Origin: Prevotella merdae
GTDB lineage: Bacteria > Bacteroidota > Bacteroidia > Bacteroidales > Bacteroidaceae
NCBI RefSeq assembly: GCF_900290275.1
Contig: NZ_LT985323.1
Span: 1,203,241-1,267,240 of the forward strand
DNA: 64,000 nt
Reading direction: 5' to 3'
This document shows positions 26,239-36,154 of the stretch, piece after piece (positions within the stretch are counted from its first letter, which is position 1; each line of letters begins with the position of its first letter). The notes beneath the pieces are model-generated. The model saw nothing but the letters and a program-made list of their open reading frames with translations, had not been told where the DNA came from and searched no databases. Position numbers and translations under genes: made by a program.

Positions 26239-29200
26239 ATGAGGTACAAATTACATTCATCTCTGCTGGCATTCAGTCTTGCCCTTACGACGTTAGGCAC
26301 CACAGCCTACGCCTTTGACGACAAGACTGGCTATGCCGTTAGCGACAATCAGGAGTTGGGTATTGGTCTCTACTCGTTCGAATTGGGCGACACCATCAAG
26401 AACTTCAACCTTGTGCAGTCCCTTAATGCCGACCGCATCTCCACCGGCTACCTGCTTGGCGACACCTATTATTATATAGACTACTCGCAGGTGTACAACG
26501 GCTATAAGGTGAACGCTCTGTATGCCTACGACATGGAATCGAAAAACACAAGAATGATTGCCGACTATGGAGCCACGTTCAAGGGAGCCATAGCCGGTAG
26601 CATGGCTTACGACTATCAGTCGCAGACTATGTATGGTCTCGATTTCTTCAACGGTGGTAGCTCGCTTGTAACCGTAGACCTCGACAACGGTACCATCAAG
26701 ACCACACAACGGCTAACCTTCGACACCTATTGCGAGGCTGCCAAGGCCAACAGCAAGAGCGAGAATATACACGTAATGACAAGCAACTACGACGGCGACT
26801 TTTATGGCGTGAGCTATTGGGGTGCCCTCTACAAGATTAACCAGCACACTGGCTTGTGCCAGTACATAGGCACGCTCGACTACAATCCAGGCTCTGCCTT
26901 TATGTATACTGGCGACGACCTCTTCTTCGACGAGGACACCAATCGCCTCTTTATGCGTTTCACCTATTACAATTGGGGTACAAGCCAGTGGGGCTACGAG
27001 CTTGTGCAGATAGATACCAAGACGGCTCACGTCACCAAGTTTGCCGCTCTTACATCTGCCTACAACGCTATCCATGGCATAAATGTTCCCTTTACTGTAG
27101 CAGCTGCCAGCGCCCCTGCCAAGGTGCAGAACCTTGCCATCAACCGCGGCATGGCAGGAGCTTTAAGCGCAACACTAAATTGGGACAACCCTGCCAAGAC
27201 ATACGGACGTGACGGCACCCTTGAAGACCTCGATTATGTGCTGGTATATCGCGACGGTGTGAAGGTTGACTCTATTGTCAATCCTGCCATTGGCGGACAT
27301 CAGACATGGACCGACAACAGTATTACCGAGCGTGGATATTATACATACAAGATTGTGCCAGGCAACGATATGGGCCGTGGCGACCGTGCCAGCACCAGTG
27401 CATACATTGGCAATGGCGACCCGCTTGGCGTTAGCGACTTTAAGGCAGCGGTCAATGGCGATGGCACCTCGTTGTCGTGGACAGCTCCTACAAAGGGCAA
27501 GCTCGATTCGTATATCAATACCGATGCCCTTACCTACGACGTAATACGCTTTGCCAACAGCGACACCCAGGGCACAAGGATAGCCCAAGGCATCATGGCA
27601 AACAGCTATGCCGACAACAGCCTTGACAAGATTGCCAAGTACAAGTATGCTGTTGTGGCACATACAGAGAAGTATGCTAGCGACTCTATCTGGACCGAGC
27701 CCATTGTGGCTGGACCAGCTATTGAGGTTCCTTCTACAATAGGTTTTGCCGACAACGACCAGTTCAATCTTTGGACTGTAATAGATGCCAACGGCAACAA
27801 TAGCACCTGGGCATATCAGCCTGCACAATGGAACAGCATGGCTGGAGCCTACGTAAGCTACAACTACGACAATATGGCTGCTGCCGACTGGCTTATATCT
27901 CCGCGTGTGCGCCTTGAGGCTGGCAAACATTATAAGCTAACGTTCGATGCCCAGCCTGGCAGCAAGAAGGTGGTAGAGACTATTGCCGTGTCTATGGGAC
28001 AGGGCAGCGACATCAACGCTCAGGACAGCATCGACCAGTTTGACATTGTGTCGGATGCCGTGGTAAGCCTTCGCACCAATCTTCCGATGGTAAAGACCAC
28101 TGGCGACTATAACCTTGGCCTGTTCTACCGCTCGTATATGAGTGCCAACTACATGCTAACGGTAAACAATGTAAGGGTGGACGAAGACCACGAAGGCTAC
28201 GTCAGTGGCAAGGCTCTCAACACCGATGGCTCGCCTATAGCGGGTGCTGCTGTGTATGCTGATGCAGGTGCCTTTGCTGCTACTACCGATGCCAATGGAG
28301 CTTATACGCTGAAGTATCTGCCCCAGGGCAAGCATACTGTCAACATCATAGCAAAGGGATATGAGGACCAGCAGCAGGATGTGGATGTTGAGGAATTGGC
28401 CACCACCACGCTCAACTTCAACCTTAAGGCTTTGCCTACATACACCATAAAGGGCGTGGTAAAGGATGTTGCAGGCGATCCAGTTGCTGGTGCCGACGTT
28501 GCCCTTAGCGGTTACGACGAGAAGGAAGCCACTACCGATGCCGAGGGTATATTCTCTATAGTCTCTGTATACAAGAATGCCAACTACTCTGTTGCCGTAA
28601 ACAAGAACAAGTATGTTGAGGCTAAGCACAACTTTGGTGTTGATGCCGATGTGGATCTTGGCATAATAACTCTTGATGACAACGTGAAGCCTGTGCAGAA
28701 GGTAAAGGTTGATGCTGCTGCCGACAAGGCTGAGGTTTCGTGGACTGCTCCTGCCAACGACCCCGTTGTACAGCGCATCGACGACGGTACATTGACTACT
28801 GCCGTTGGTGTTAATGGCGGCAACTCAAACACTATGTTTGGTGTCGTTAAGCGCGAGCCTTCTATTGTTAGCGGCGTGCAGTTCTATATCGACGGCACGT
28901 CAACTGTTACCCACTACAGTGTGCAGCTTACAATCTTCGACCTTGACGAGAATGGCGAGCCTACAACCAAGGAATTGTATAAGAATACTTATGTGCCGGC
29001 AACAGACGGTCAGTGGAACTCGTACACGCTGCCTGCTCCGGTAGATGCTCCTAATGGATACTATATTGCCCTGTCTTACTACGACTATCTGCTCGTAGGT
29101 ATCGACGGCGACGGCGACAGCCAGCGCTATCCGTTCGTTAAGCGCACCAATTGCTTTACACCCGATTATACAACAGGCAAGTTCTACTATCTCGACGACC

Positions 29201-30978
29201 AATCTACGGCTAAGTATCATCACAACTTCCTTATCCGTCCTGTTGCGGCTCCTGTTACAGTGGCCGAGGATGCTACCGAGTTTACCGCTCCACGCTTTAT
29301 GAAGCATGTGGAGAGCAATGGCGCACAGCCACAGCTTGAGAGCAAGCAATATGCAGGCACCAAGATAGCCCAGCCTGCCACATCTGCCATGCTTAAGACT
29401 ATCCAGAGCCGTATACGCTACAATGTATACCGCATGAAGTCTACCGAGATTGGCAATCAGGGTGCATGGCAGCTTGTATCCGAGAAGCAGCAGCTACGCT
29501 CGTTCACCGATACTGATTGGGCTTCGCTTGCACAGGGCTCTTACGCATATGCCGTTAAGGCTGTATATACCGGCGACAAGGTGGCCAATGCAGTAGTGTC
29601 TGACACTATTGGTAACAAGATGCTCACTACGGTTAAGCTTCACGTAACAACCAACACTCCTGACAACGAGTCGTATGGTGCGCATGTACAGCTTGTAGCT
29701 GGTGGTGGTATGCACGTGTCGGATGGTACGGTAGACGAGAATGGCGACGTGGAGATAGAGAATGTATGGAAGGCCAACTACAACCTTAGCATCTCGCTCG
29801 ATGGATTTGTACAGAAGACCGACGTGGTGGATCTAAGCAGTAAGGACAGCTATTCGTTAAGCTATGCCTTGGACGAGGACCGCAAGCAGCCACGCAACCT
29901 ATATGTGGAGGATGGCAAGACTGCCGACAGCAAGGTATTTGCTTGGAACTATCCGGATGTCTTCTTCGACGACTTTGAGAATCATGCCGATTTTGCCATT
30001 AATTCTCCCGGTTCTATCGGATGGCAGTATATAGATGGTGATGGTGCCGAGACTGGTGCTGTGTACAGTTATACATGGGCTGGTGCTGGTTCGCCAATGG
30101 CTTATATGGTATTCAATGCAAGCGCCACAAATCCTTCGGTTAAGAATCAGGGCTTTAATCTTGAGGCTTACAGCGGCGAGAAATGTCTTACCGATTGGGC
30201 TGCCTATCAGGTGGCAAACGACGACTGGATTATCACTCCGCTGCTGCACTTCAAGAGCGACTTCAAGTTCTCGTTCTATGCGGCAGGTTTGGACTACCAG
30301 TATCCTGAGACCTTTGAGGTGATGTATTCTACCACCGATGCACGTCCGGAGAGCTTCGTGGCTGTAGGCGACGCTCGCCAGACATCAAGCTATTACATGC
30401 AGTATAGCTACGATATACCTAAGGAGGCCAAGTATGTGGCCATCCATTGTACTTCCGACCAGATGCGTGTCTTGCGTATTGACGATGTCAAGTTTGGTTT
30501 GCCCGAGGCAATGCAGGCTCCGTTCTATCTCAGCCCTTATGCAGGTGTGGCACGCAAGCCAATGCGCTCGCCGTCTCTCGATGGATTGTACGAGGTATAT
30601 CTTGACGGCAAACTGGTGGCACAGCAGGACGAAACCTCTTATCTGTTTGAGGGACTTGCCAATGGCACTCATACAGCAGGTGTTCTTGCTTCTTACACAT
30701 CAGGCAAGACCGAGATGAGCACAATCGACTTTACTGTTGATGTTGCTTCGGGTGTAGATGCCATCAGCGGCAACCAGCTTAAGGTGACTGTAGACAATGG
30801 TATTGTCAGCATCAATGGCAATTATACCGACCTGCATGTCTTTGCTGCCGACGGCAAGAGTCTGCCTCTTACACGCATCGCCTCGAATGCTTACCGCATC
30901 AATGGTGCATCGGGTGTTGTGGTTGTAAAGGTTGACACCGTGAATGGCGAAAAGACTATGAAGGTGAATGTGAAGTAA
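26239..30978 (+). CDS. Large secreted multidomain adhesin
   Basis: Exported protein of 1579 residues, apparently surface-bound. A signal peptide (ending TTAYAF) precedes a beta-propeller-like region (about 30-285), FN3-like modules (about 290-490) and a choice-of-anchor J-type jelly roll (about 495-650). Two CarboxypepD_reg-like beta-sandwich repeats lie at about 652-730 and 734-814; each has a GSPIAGAAV or GDPVAGADV core and a TTDANGAYTL or TTDAEGIFSI strand. Further beta domains follow, then a second jelly roll (about 1239-1410, VFFDDFENHADF to RIDDVKFG) and a basic tail (EKTMKVNVK). The layout resembles gingipain-associated haemagglutinin/adhesin regions. No protease motif is visible. It is a single-gene unit between its own promoter and a terminator. 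Confidence 0.88.
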   Translation: MRYKLHSSLLAFSLALTTLGTTAYAFDDKTGYAVSDNQELGIGLYSFELGDTIKNFNLVQSLNADRISTGYLLGDTYYYIDYSQVYNGYKVNALYAYDMESKNTRMIADYGATFKGAIAGSMAYDYQSQTMYGLDFFNGGSSLVTVDLDNGTIKTTQRLTFDTYCEAAKANSKSENIHVMTSNYDGDFYGVSYWGALYKINQHTGLCQYIGTLDYNPGSAFMYTGDDLFFDEDTNRLFMRFTYYNWGTSQWGYELVQIDTKTAHVTKFAALTSAYNAIHGINVPFTVAAASAPAKVQNLAINRGMAGALSATLNWDNPAKTYGRDGTLEDLDYVLVYRDGVKVDSIVNPAIGGHQTWTDNSITERGYYTYKIVPGNDMGRGDRASTSAYIGNGDPLGVSDFKAAVNGDGTSLSWTAPTKGKLDSYINTDALTYDVIRFANSDTQGTRIAQGIMANSYADNSLDKIAKYKYAVVAHTEKYASDSIWTEPIVAGPAIEVPSTIGFADNDQFNLWTVIDANGNNSTWAYQPAQWNSMAGAYVSYNYDNMAAADWLISPRVRLEAGKHYKLTFDAQPGSKKVVETIAVSMGQGSDINAQDSIDQFDIVSDAVVSLRTNLPMVKTTGDYNLGLFYRSYMSANYMLTVNNVRVDEDHEGYVSGKALNTDGSPIAGAAVYADAGAFAATTDANGAYTLKYLPQGKHTVNIIAKGYEDQQQDVDVEELATTTLNFNLKALPTYTIKGVVKDVAGDPVAGADVALSGYDEKEATTDAEGIFSIVSVYKNANYSVAVNKNKYVEAKHNFGVDADVDLGIITLDDNVKPVQKVKVDAAADKAEVSWTAPANDPVVQRIDDGTLTTAVGVNGGNSNTMFGVVKREPSIVSGVQFYIDGTSTVTHYSVQLTIFDLDENGEPTTKELYKNTYVPATDGQWNSYTLPAPVDAPNGYYIALSYYDYLLVGIDGDGDSQRYPFVKRTNCFTPDYTTGKFYYLDDQSTAKYHHNFLIRPVAAPVTVAEDATEFTAPRFMKHVESNGAQPQLESKQYAGTKIAQPATSAMLKTIQSRIRYNVYRMKSTEIGNQGAWQLVSEKQQLRSFTDTDWASLAQGSYAYAVKAVYTGDKVANAVVSDTIGNKMLTTVKLHVTTNTPDNESYGAHVQLVAGGGMHVSDGTVDENGDVEIENVWKANYNLSISLDGFVQKTDVVDLSSKDSYSLSYALDEDRKQPRNLYVEDGKTADSKVFAWNYPDVFFDDFENHADFAINSPGSIGWQYIDGDGAETGAVYSYTWAGAGSPMAYMVFNASATNPSVKNQGFNLEAYSGEKCLTDWAAYQVANDDWIITPLLHFKSDFKFSFYAAGLDYQYPETFEVMYSTTDARPESFVAVGDARQTSSYYMQYSYDIPKEAKYVAIHCTSDQMRVLRIDDVKFGLPEAMQAPFYLSPYAGVARKPMRSPSLDGLYEVYLDGKLVAQQDETSYLFEGLANGTHTAGVLASYTSGKTEMSTIDFTVDVASGVDAISGNQLKVTVDNGIVSINGNYTDLHVFAADGKSLPLTRIASNAYRINGASGVVVVKVDTVNGEKTMKVNVK

Positions 30979-31003
30979 ATCGACGCAACGTGTTTAAATG
31001 ATG

Positions 31004-31038
31004 AAGCCGACCTCGTCTACGGATGAGGCCGGCTTTTG
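31004..31038 (+). terminator. Terminator after the large adhesin gene
   Basis: A 14-bp stem (31004-31017 with 31022-31035, one mismatch and one wobble) with a TACG tetraloop, then a short T run. Confidence 0.75.
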
Positions 31039-31260
31039 TGTATGTATGCTCGGCAAGAGCATTGAACGGGTGCAAGTCCCGAGTAAACCCTAATAGCGGG
31101 AATTAGTGTTTACCTCCTACTCTATTATATTCATGTTATAATTATAGTTGTCCGATGAATACGTATTCATCGGTTTACGAATACGTTATCGTTTTTAGAA
31201 CAGAAGTTTATCGGTGAAATGACATTCTAATTAGAATGTTAAAAGTAGGAGGTACGGTCT

Positions 31261-31280
31261 CCCCTCCCTATTGGGGAGGG
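31261..31280. repeat. C-rich hairpin at the end of the hybrid regulator gene
   Basis: CCCCTCC and GGAGGGG form a 7-bp stem around a CTATTG-type loop, 20 bases beyond the stop codon of the minus-strand gene. It may act as its transcription terminator, or be one copy of a pyrimidine-rich intergenic repeat. Confidence 0.4.
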
Positions 31281-31299
31281 GTTGGGTGTGAGGCTTTTT

Positions 31300-34200
31300 C
31301 TATTTCTTCTTCTCCCTCCACTCCGTAGGATTCATTCCAAAGTGTTTCTTAAAGCATTGTGAGAAGTAGCGTGGCGTGCCAAAGCCAAATAGGTATGCAG
31401 TATCGGCTATGGAAGCCGAGGCGTTATTGCATAGATGTTCGGCGGCTCCCGATAGGCGTCTGCTTAGTATATACTCGTTAGGTGTCATGCCTGTTATAGC
31501 CTTAAACTTGGTGTAGAAGTTGGTGCGACTCATAAGCAGCATGCGTGCAATATTGTCTACCGACAGCTCCGAGTCGGCAATGTGAGCACTTACAATCTCG
31601 TCGCACTTCTGCATAAACTCCCTGTCGAGATTGTTTGTGGCAAACTGCTGGGCATCCTTCATTTGCAGACCATCTGCCGATATGCGCTGCTGCAACATAG
31701 AGCGCATGCGCATAAGGGCAGCAACACGAGCCAATAGCACCGAAGGGTTGAAGGGCTTGGCCACATAATCGTCGGCACCGCAACGCAATCCCTCTACCTC
31801 GTGCTCGGCAGCACTCATGGCTGTAAGCAGCAATATCGGGGTATGACTTATCGACATGTCGCCCTTTATAGCCTTGCACATCTCCCTGCCATCCATTACC
31901 GGCATCATAACATCGCTTACAATAATGTCGGGATTCTCGGCACGTGTCATGTCGAGACCCTCCTTGCCGTTGTGCGCTGTTATAACCGTGTATAGCGGAC
32001 TGAATATGTCGCGCAGCGTGTCGAGCAATTCGTTGTTGTCCTCCACAATCAATACCTTTGCCGTGCCCTCGCTCTTGGTAGGCTCATTATTGGCAGTTTT
32101 GGTTTCCGGTTGAGACAATACCTCGGCTATCTCGTCCTTGCTGAACAGCTTATTGCTCTTAGGTAGCTCCACAACAAACATAGATCCGTATCCCTCAGAG
32201 CTAAGCACGTTTATCGAACCGTGATGACGCTCCACAATGTTTTTTACAAGAGCCAGTCCGATACCCGTTCCACGTTTTGTGGCAGCGCTGTTGTTATCGT
32301 TGTTGGCTTGGTAGAAACGTTCAAAGATATGTTCAATGTCGGCAGAAGCAATGCCAATGCCATTGTCTATAACACGTATTATGGTATGCTCGTCGGTCTG
32401 GTCGAGCCTTACCTCAATCATGCCCTTTTGCTGGTTTACGTATTTAAAGGCATTGGCTATTAGGTTGTACACCACCTTCTGCATCTGTCGTTGGTCGTAC
32501 CAACACTCTATCTTGTCGGATGTAGCCGAGAAGCTGAAGTCGATAGCCTTGGTGCGTGCCATATCCTCAAAGCCTATTGTTATGTCCTTTACCAGTTCCA
32601 CAAGGTTGTGTTTGCCCACACTAAGACGTGTATAGCCCTGTTCCATCTTGCGGAAGTCGAGCAACTCGTTTACCAAACCCAGCATCATGCCGGCATTTTG
32701 GTTTACACTCTTAAGACTCTTTGCTATAAGCGAGTTGTGCTGCACGTTCTGCATAACATAGTCGAGTTTGGCAATGATGAGAGTCAAAGGTGTGCGGAAC
32801 TCATGTGATATACTTGTAAAGAATTGCAGTTTGGCTTTGTTCAATGCTTCTTCGTTCTGTCGGTCCTTCTTCTCCATGGCAAGCGAGGTTTCAAGCAACA
32901 GTTGCGACCGCTTGAAATAGTAGAATGCGCATATCAACGCCACTATAATACCTATATATATAATGTAGGCAAAGGTGGAAAGATATAGCGGTGGCGACAC
33001 CTTGACACACATGCTAAGCATAGCCACATCGCCTCCCGACTGCCATGCCGACGGCTTCTTTCTTATCTCCAATGTATATTTTCCGGCAGGAAGCTTAGGG
33101 AAGGCAATGCTCTTGCCATCTGTCTGATACCATCTGTCGTCATATCCTCGCAGTCGATACTCGTATATCGAACGGCTAATGCTGTTGGCATAACCGTCGG
33201 TAGCAAATCGAAATGCAATGTTGTTCTGGTCGTATTTCAGGTGAATATGGTCGGTAAGGTATATTGCCTTGTCTATAATTCCGGTGCCGTCGTCGGGCAG
33301 ACAAATCTTGCCGTTAACCTCAAGTTGCGATAGGTAGATTCGGCTGTTCGACTTCTGTGCAAATATCTTGCTTATGTCCATTACAACCATACCGCCGATG
33401 CCCCCTACATACAGATTGTTGCCCACAGCCAACAATCCACAACCACGGTTGATACCTGCCAACTGGAAGTCGTGCGCAAACTCCATGTTGCGAAAACTAT
33501 CGTCCATTGTGTTGAACAATCCAACGCCACGTTCGGTGCTATACACAATATAGTTGCCTATATTGGCAAAGGCATAGCAGAAGTTGCTCATTACGTCGCT
33601 GTTGTCTGTATTGAAAGCCTTGAAAGCTTGCTGACTCTCATTAAGTCGATAGAAGCCTGCTCCCGACGATGCTACATATATGCGTCCTCGGTTGTCCTCG
33701 CCGATGTATTTAAAGTTGTTTATGCCCAGTCCGGCACGTCCCGCCTTGTAATAGTGCTCAATATGGTGTGTCTTGATGGATATCTTGTATATGCCCTTTA
33801 AGTCGGCAACCCACAGGTAGCCTTTACGGTCGATATGCAGATACATCTCGCTCGTGTTCCTAAGGGTGGAGTTCACTTCCTCTATTTTGTATGTGTCGAC
33901 GTTCATCGTCCACAAACCGTTTTGGGTTGTGAAGAACAGTTGGTTGTTGTACAGTTTTAGGTCGATGATGCGGTTGCCTATCTTTTCAGCCAATTTAGGG
34001 TTAAGGTTCTGCAGATTACAGAATTTTCCAGTCTTTATATCCAGCACCGATAGGCTTCCCATATACGTACCTATGTATAGTTGGTCGCGTATAGGGTCGT
34101 AGTCTATAGCCTTCAGGTTGTATTGTGGCAGCGAGTTGGCAGTATTGTTTGCCATATATCGCTTTACAAGATGTGTGTTGTGGTCTATACAGTTCAGTCC

Positions 34201-35315
34201 GCCTCCTTCAGTACACACCCATAAGTCGCCTCGTTTGTCGGTAGTCATATTGCCAATAAAGGCATTGGATAGGCAATAAGGGTTGTTGATGTCGGCAGCC
34301 ACAAATCTGAACGACTCGTTATTGGGCGTAAAATAGTTCACGCCACCATAGTATGTACCCAGCCACAGCGTGCCCTGGTTGTCCTTTACAACTGGGAACA
34401 CCGATTGATGGCTTAGGCTTTGCTGACTGTTGGTATGGCTATAAACGGTAAATTTGCCAGTATGGATATCGAGTCGGTTAAGTCCGAAAAAGGTACCCAT
34501 CCATATATTGCCTTGGTTGTCCTCGGCAATCTGTCGTACATTATTGCTGCTTATATGGTCTTGCACACGTGTGTCTATATTGTTAAGCACGGCATTGTTG
34601 TTCTCTTCCTTAGCCTTATCCTCGTCTGTATAATAATGTGTGCAGTTGCCCTTTGGCGATATGCGGTAGCAACCCTTGTCGCGCGACGATACCCATATAT
34701 TTCCTTTCGTGTCCTGAAAAATTGCCTCAACGTATACCCCTTTGATTGATAGAGTGGTGCGTCGGGTTTTCTTGTTGAAGTAGAATAGGCCGTTATGTGT
34801 GCCAAACCATAATGTGCCACGACTGTCTATATGCAGCACCTTGATATTGTCTTTTGTAAGTTGCCCCATGCAGTGTGTAGATTGCTTGGCAATATTGTAT
34901 ATGTATACGCTGCCACGACTTGCGTAATAAATCTTGCCCGAATGGTGGCATAGTGTGGTAACACCTTTTTTCACCAGCACCGTGTTGCTTTGAGTGGCAA
35001 AGTCGATGCATACAATAGAGGTGCCCAATTGGAAATATATATTGCCTTTCTCGTCGCCGCAAATCCATCTCACTTCAAGATTCCGGGGGGGAATGTTTCT
35101 TAAAGTCTTTATAGCAGTGAGATTGTTGCCGTCGAACACATGATACCCTCCTCTGTGCCAAACCACATACGTCCTAATTTATCTTGGTATATGGACAGCA
35201 CAGATAGCTGCGACAGTCCGTCCTTAATAGACAGATGTCTGAACTGTATGGCGCATATGTTTGTGGTTATTGCGCAGGCTATTAGTATTAGAAATATTCG
35301 TTTCGTGAACTTCAT
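31300..35315 (-). pseudogene. Hybrid two-component system regulator (HTCS), frameshifted near its 5' end
   Basis: The main frame (31300-35166, 1288 residues) holds, from N to C: two-component-propeller repeats (to about 640), a Y_Y_Y domain (about 650-715), a TM helix (near 730), HisKA (ISHEFRTPLTLI), HATPase_c (NLIANAF; DNGIGI; GTGIGLAL), a receiver (IVEDNNE, phospho-Asp in IVSDVMMP, late Lys in VAKPF) and an AraC-type HTH (about 1185-1288). The signal peptide and first propeller strand (MKFTKRIFLILIACAITT, then GLSQLSVLSIYQDKLGRMWF) lie in a different frame at 35109-35315. One base missing from the CCC run at 35146-35148 (plus strand) would join them as FGTEEG-YHVFDGNN. HTCS proteins sense glycan fragments in the periplasm and control nearby polysaccharide genes; no SusC/SusD pair is present here. 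It is a decaying gene or a sequencing error. Confidence 0.82.
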
Positions 35316-35694
35316 GTGTAATAAGTAGATGTCTTTATTAGTTGTAGTGGTTGTAAAAGTACATATTTTATGTTAAATGAGCAAAAAAACAAGTGAAAAT
35401 ACATTGTTAATCGGTGCTAACGGCCTTATTTTTTATAAATGCCATAACATTCGCAAAGTGTGTTATCGCAAACACTTTAATAGGTATGCTTAATAAGTTA
35501 AAAAACAAATCGCGTACAATTACTACATACCGACTGTACAATTGCAAGCGATAGGAGTGTTTAATTTAATCTAAATTTGCAATCGAAAATCAAAATATGT
35601 AAATATTTACTACTGCTAAATGGAACCTCAAATCCGCAACCTATAGGGTTTAGTGGGATTTTGCTTGCAAAGCGACAAAATTCATTTTATTGTA
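35316..35694. other. Intergenic region between the HTCS gene and the insertion sequences
   Basis: AT-rich gap of about 380 bp. It contains a likely HTCS promoter (35354-35385, minus), a perfect plus-strand -7 element TAAATTTG (35572-35579) with no intact gene after it, and a GTAAATATTTAC palindrome at about 35599-35610. The plus promoter may belong to a gene lost when the insertion sequences arrived. No coding frame is convincing. Confidence 0.6.
35354..35385 (-). promoter_or_regulatory. Probable promoter of the HTCS gene
   Basis: On the minus strand: TTTG (35385-35382), a 20-base spacer and TACTTTTA (35361-35354). The last base of the -7 element departs from TTTG. The start codon at 35315 is 39 bases away. 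Confidence 0.5.
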
Positions 35695-35702
35695 CATATT
35701 TC
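35695..35702. repeat. Target-site duplication, left copy
   Basis: CATATTTC, identical to 37127-37134, directly outside the left inverted repeat of the ISL3-like element. Confidence 0.88.
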
Positions 35703-35764
35703 GGCTCAGTGGAAAAGTACTGTGGATGTTTTTTTTGTTTCATAGTATTTTGTATCTTTGCATT

Positions 35765-36154
35765 ATGAACATGCTTGAACAATTAGCCCGTATAGTTCTT
35801 CCCAAAGAAATACTGGACAATTTCGATATCGTCAAGATAGAAACAGATGAGTCTGATATTGACTCAATGAGTATGACCATCTATCTAGACGAGCGTATGA
35901 ATGCTTATCTCCAAAAATCTGAGGACTACGAAGCCAAAGGTTTTATGGATGCTGTACGCATAACTGATTTTCCGATTCGTGACCATAAAGTGATTCTTGT
36001 ACTTCGTCGTCGTAGATGGAGAAACAAGGAAACAGGAGAGACATTTGTCGACCGTATTAGTGTTACCGAATCAGGAGCCCGCTACTCGAAAGAGTTTGCG
36101 GCTTTTTTAAAAGAGACGTATGGACATATCCCCGACGACCTGCCGTACGCTTGA
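35765..36154 (+). CDS. ISL3-like transposase, N-terminal region protein (orfA)
   Basis: Protein of 129 residues; a longer in-frame reading from 35690 would start outside the element. The -7 element TATCTTTG (35753-35760) lies only four bases before the ATG, so the transcript may be nearly leaderless, or ATG 35771 may be used. The protein has a helical start (MNMLEQLARIVLPKEILDNF) and a basic strand-rich part (VILVLRRRRWRNKETGETF), consistent with the DNA-binding N-terminal region of a split transposase. It overlaps orfB by 35 bases. Confidence 0.8.
   Translation: MNMLEQLARIVLPKEILDNFDIVKIETDESDIDSMSMTIYLDERMNAYLQKSEDYEAKGFMDAVRITDFPIRDHKVILVLRRRRWRNKETGETFVDRISVTESGARYSKEFAAFLKETYGHIPDDLPYA

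Larger units (their letters stand above)
30979..31299. other. Intergenic region rich in inverted repeats
   Basis: This 321-bp gap between convergent genes holds a terminator (31004-31038) and small hairpins at 31048-31060 (GCTC/GAGC), 31067-31081 (CGGG/CCCG) and 31083-31113 (12-bp stem, one mismatch). A perfect 22-bp palindrome lies at 31152-31173 and a perfect 18-bp palindrome at 31222-31239. An 11-bp inverted repeat (TACCTCCTACT, 31111-31121; its complement, 31244-31254) encloses both palindromes. A C-rich hairpin (31261-31280) follows near the end of the convergent gene. I see no protein-coding frame and recognise no RNA family. Confidence 0.7.

Noticed and set aside
31061-31113. GGGTGCAAGTCCC hairpin as part of a cobalamin riboswitch or group II intron
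   Set aside because: The loop resembles one element of these RNAs, but the other conserved parts (the riboswitch core with its second conserved block, or intron domain V and a reverse transcriptase) are absent, and no vitamin or transport gene follows.
31111-31254. Invertible promoter flanked by TACCTCCTACT inverted repeats
   Set aside because: The segment lies between the 3' ends of two convergent genes, contains no TAnnTTTG element, and no recombinase gene is nearby.
35577-35768. Small protein gene after the promoter at 35572
   Set aside because: The frame has no ATG at its start, crosses the left end of the ISL3-like element and matches nothing known; it is more likely residual sequence.
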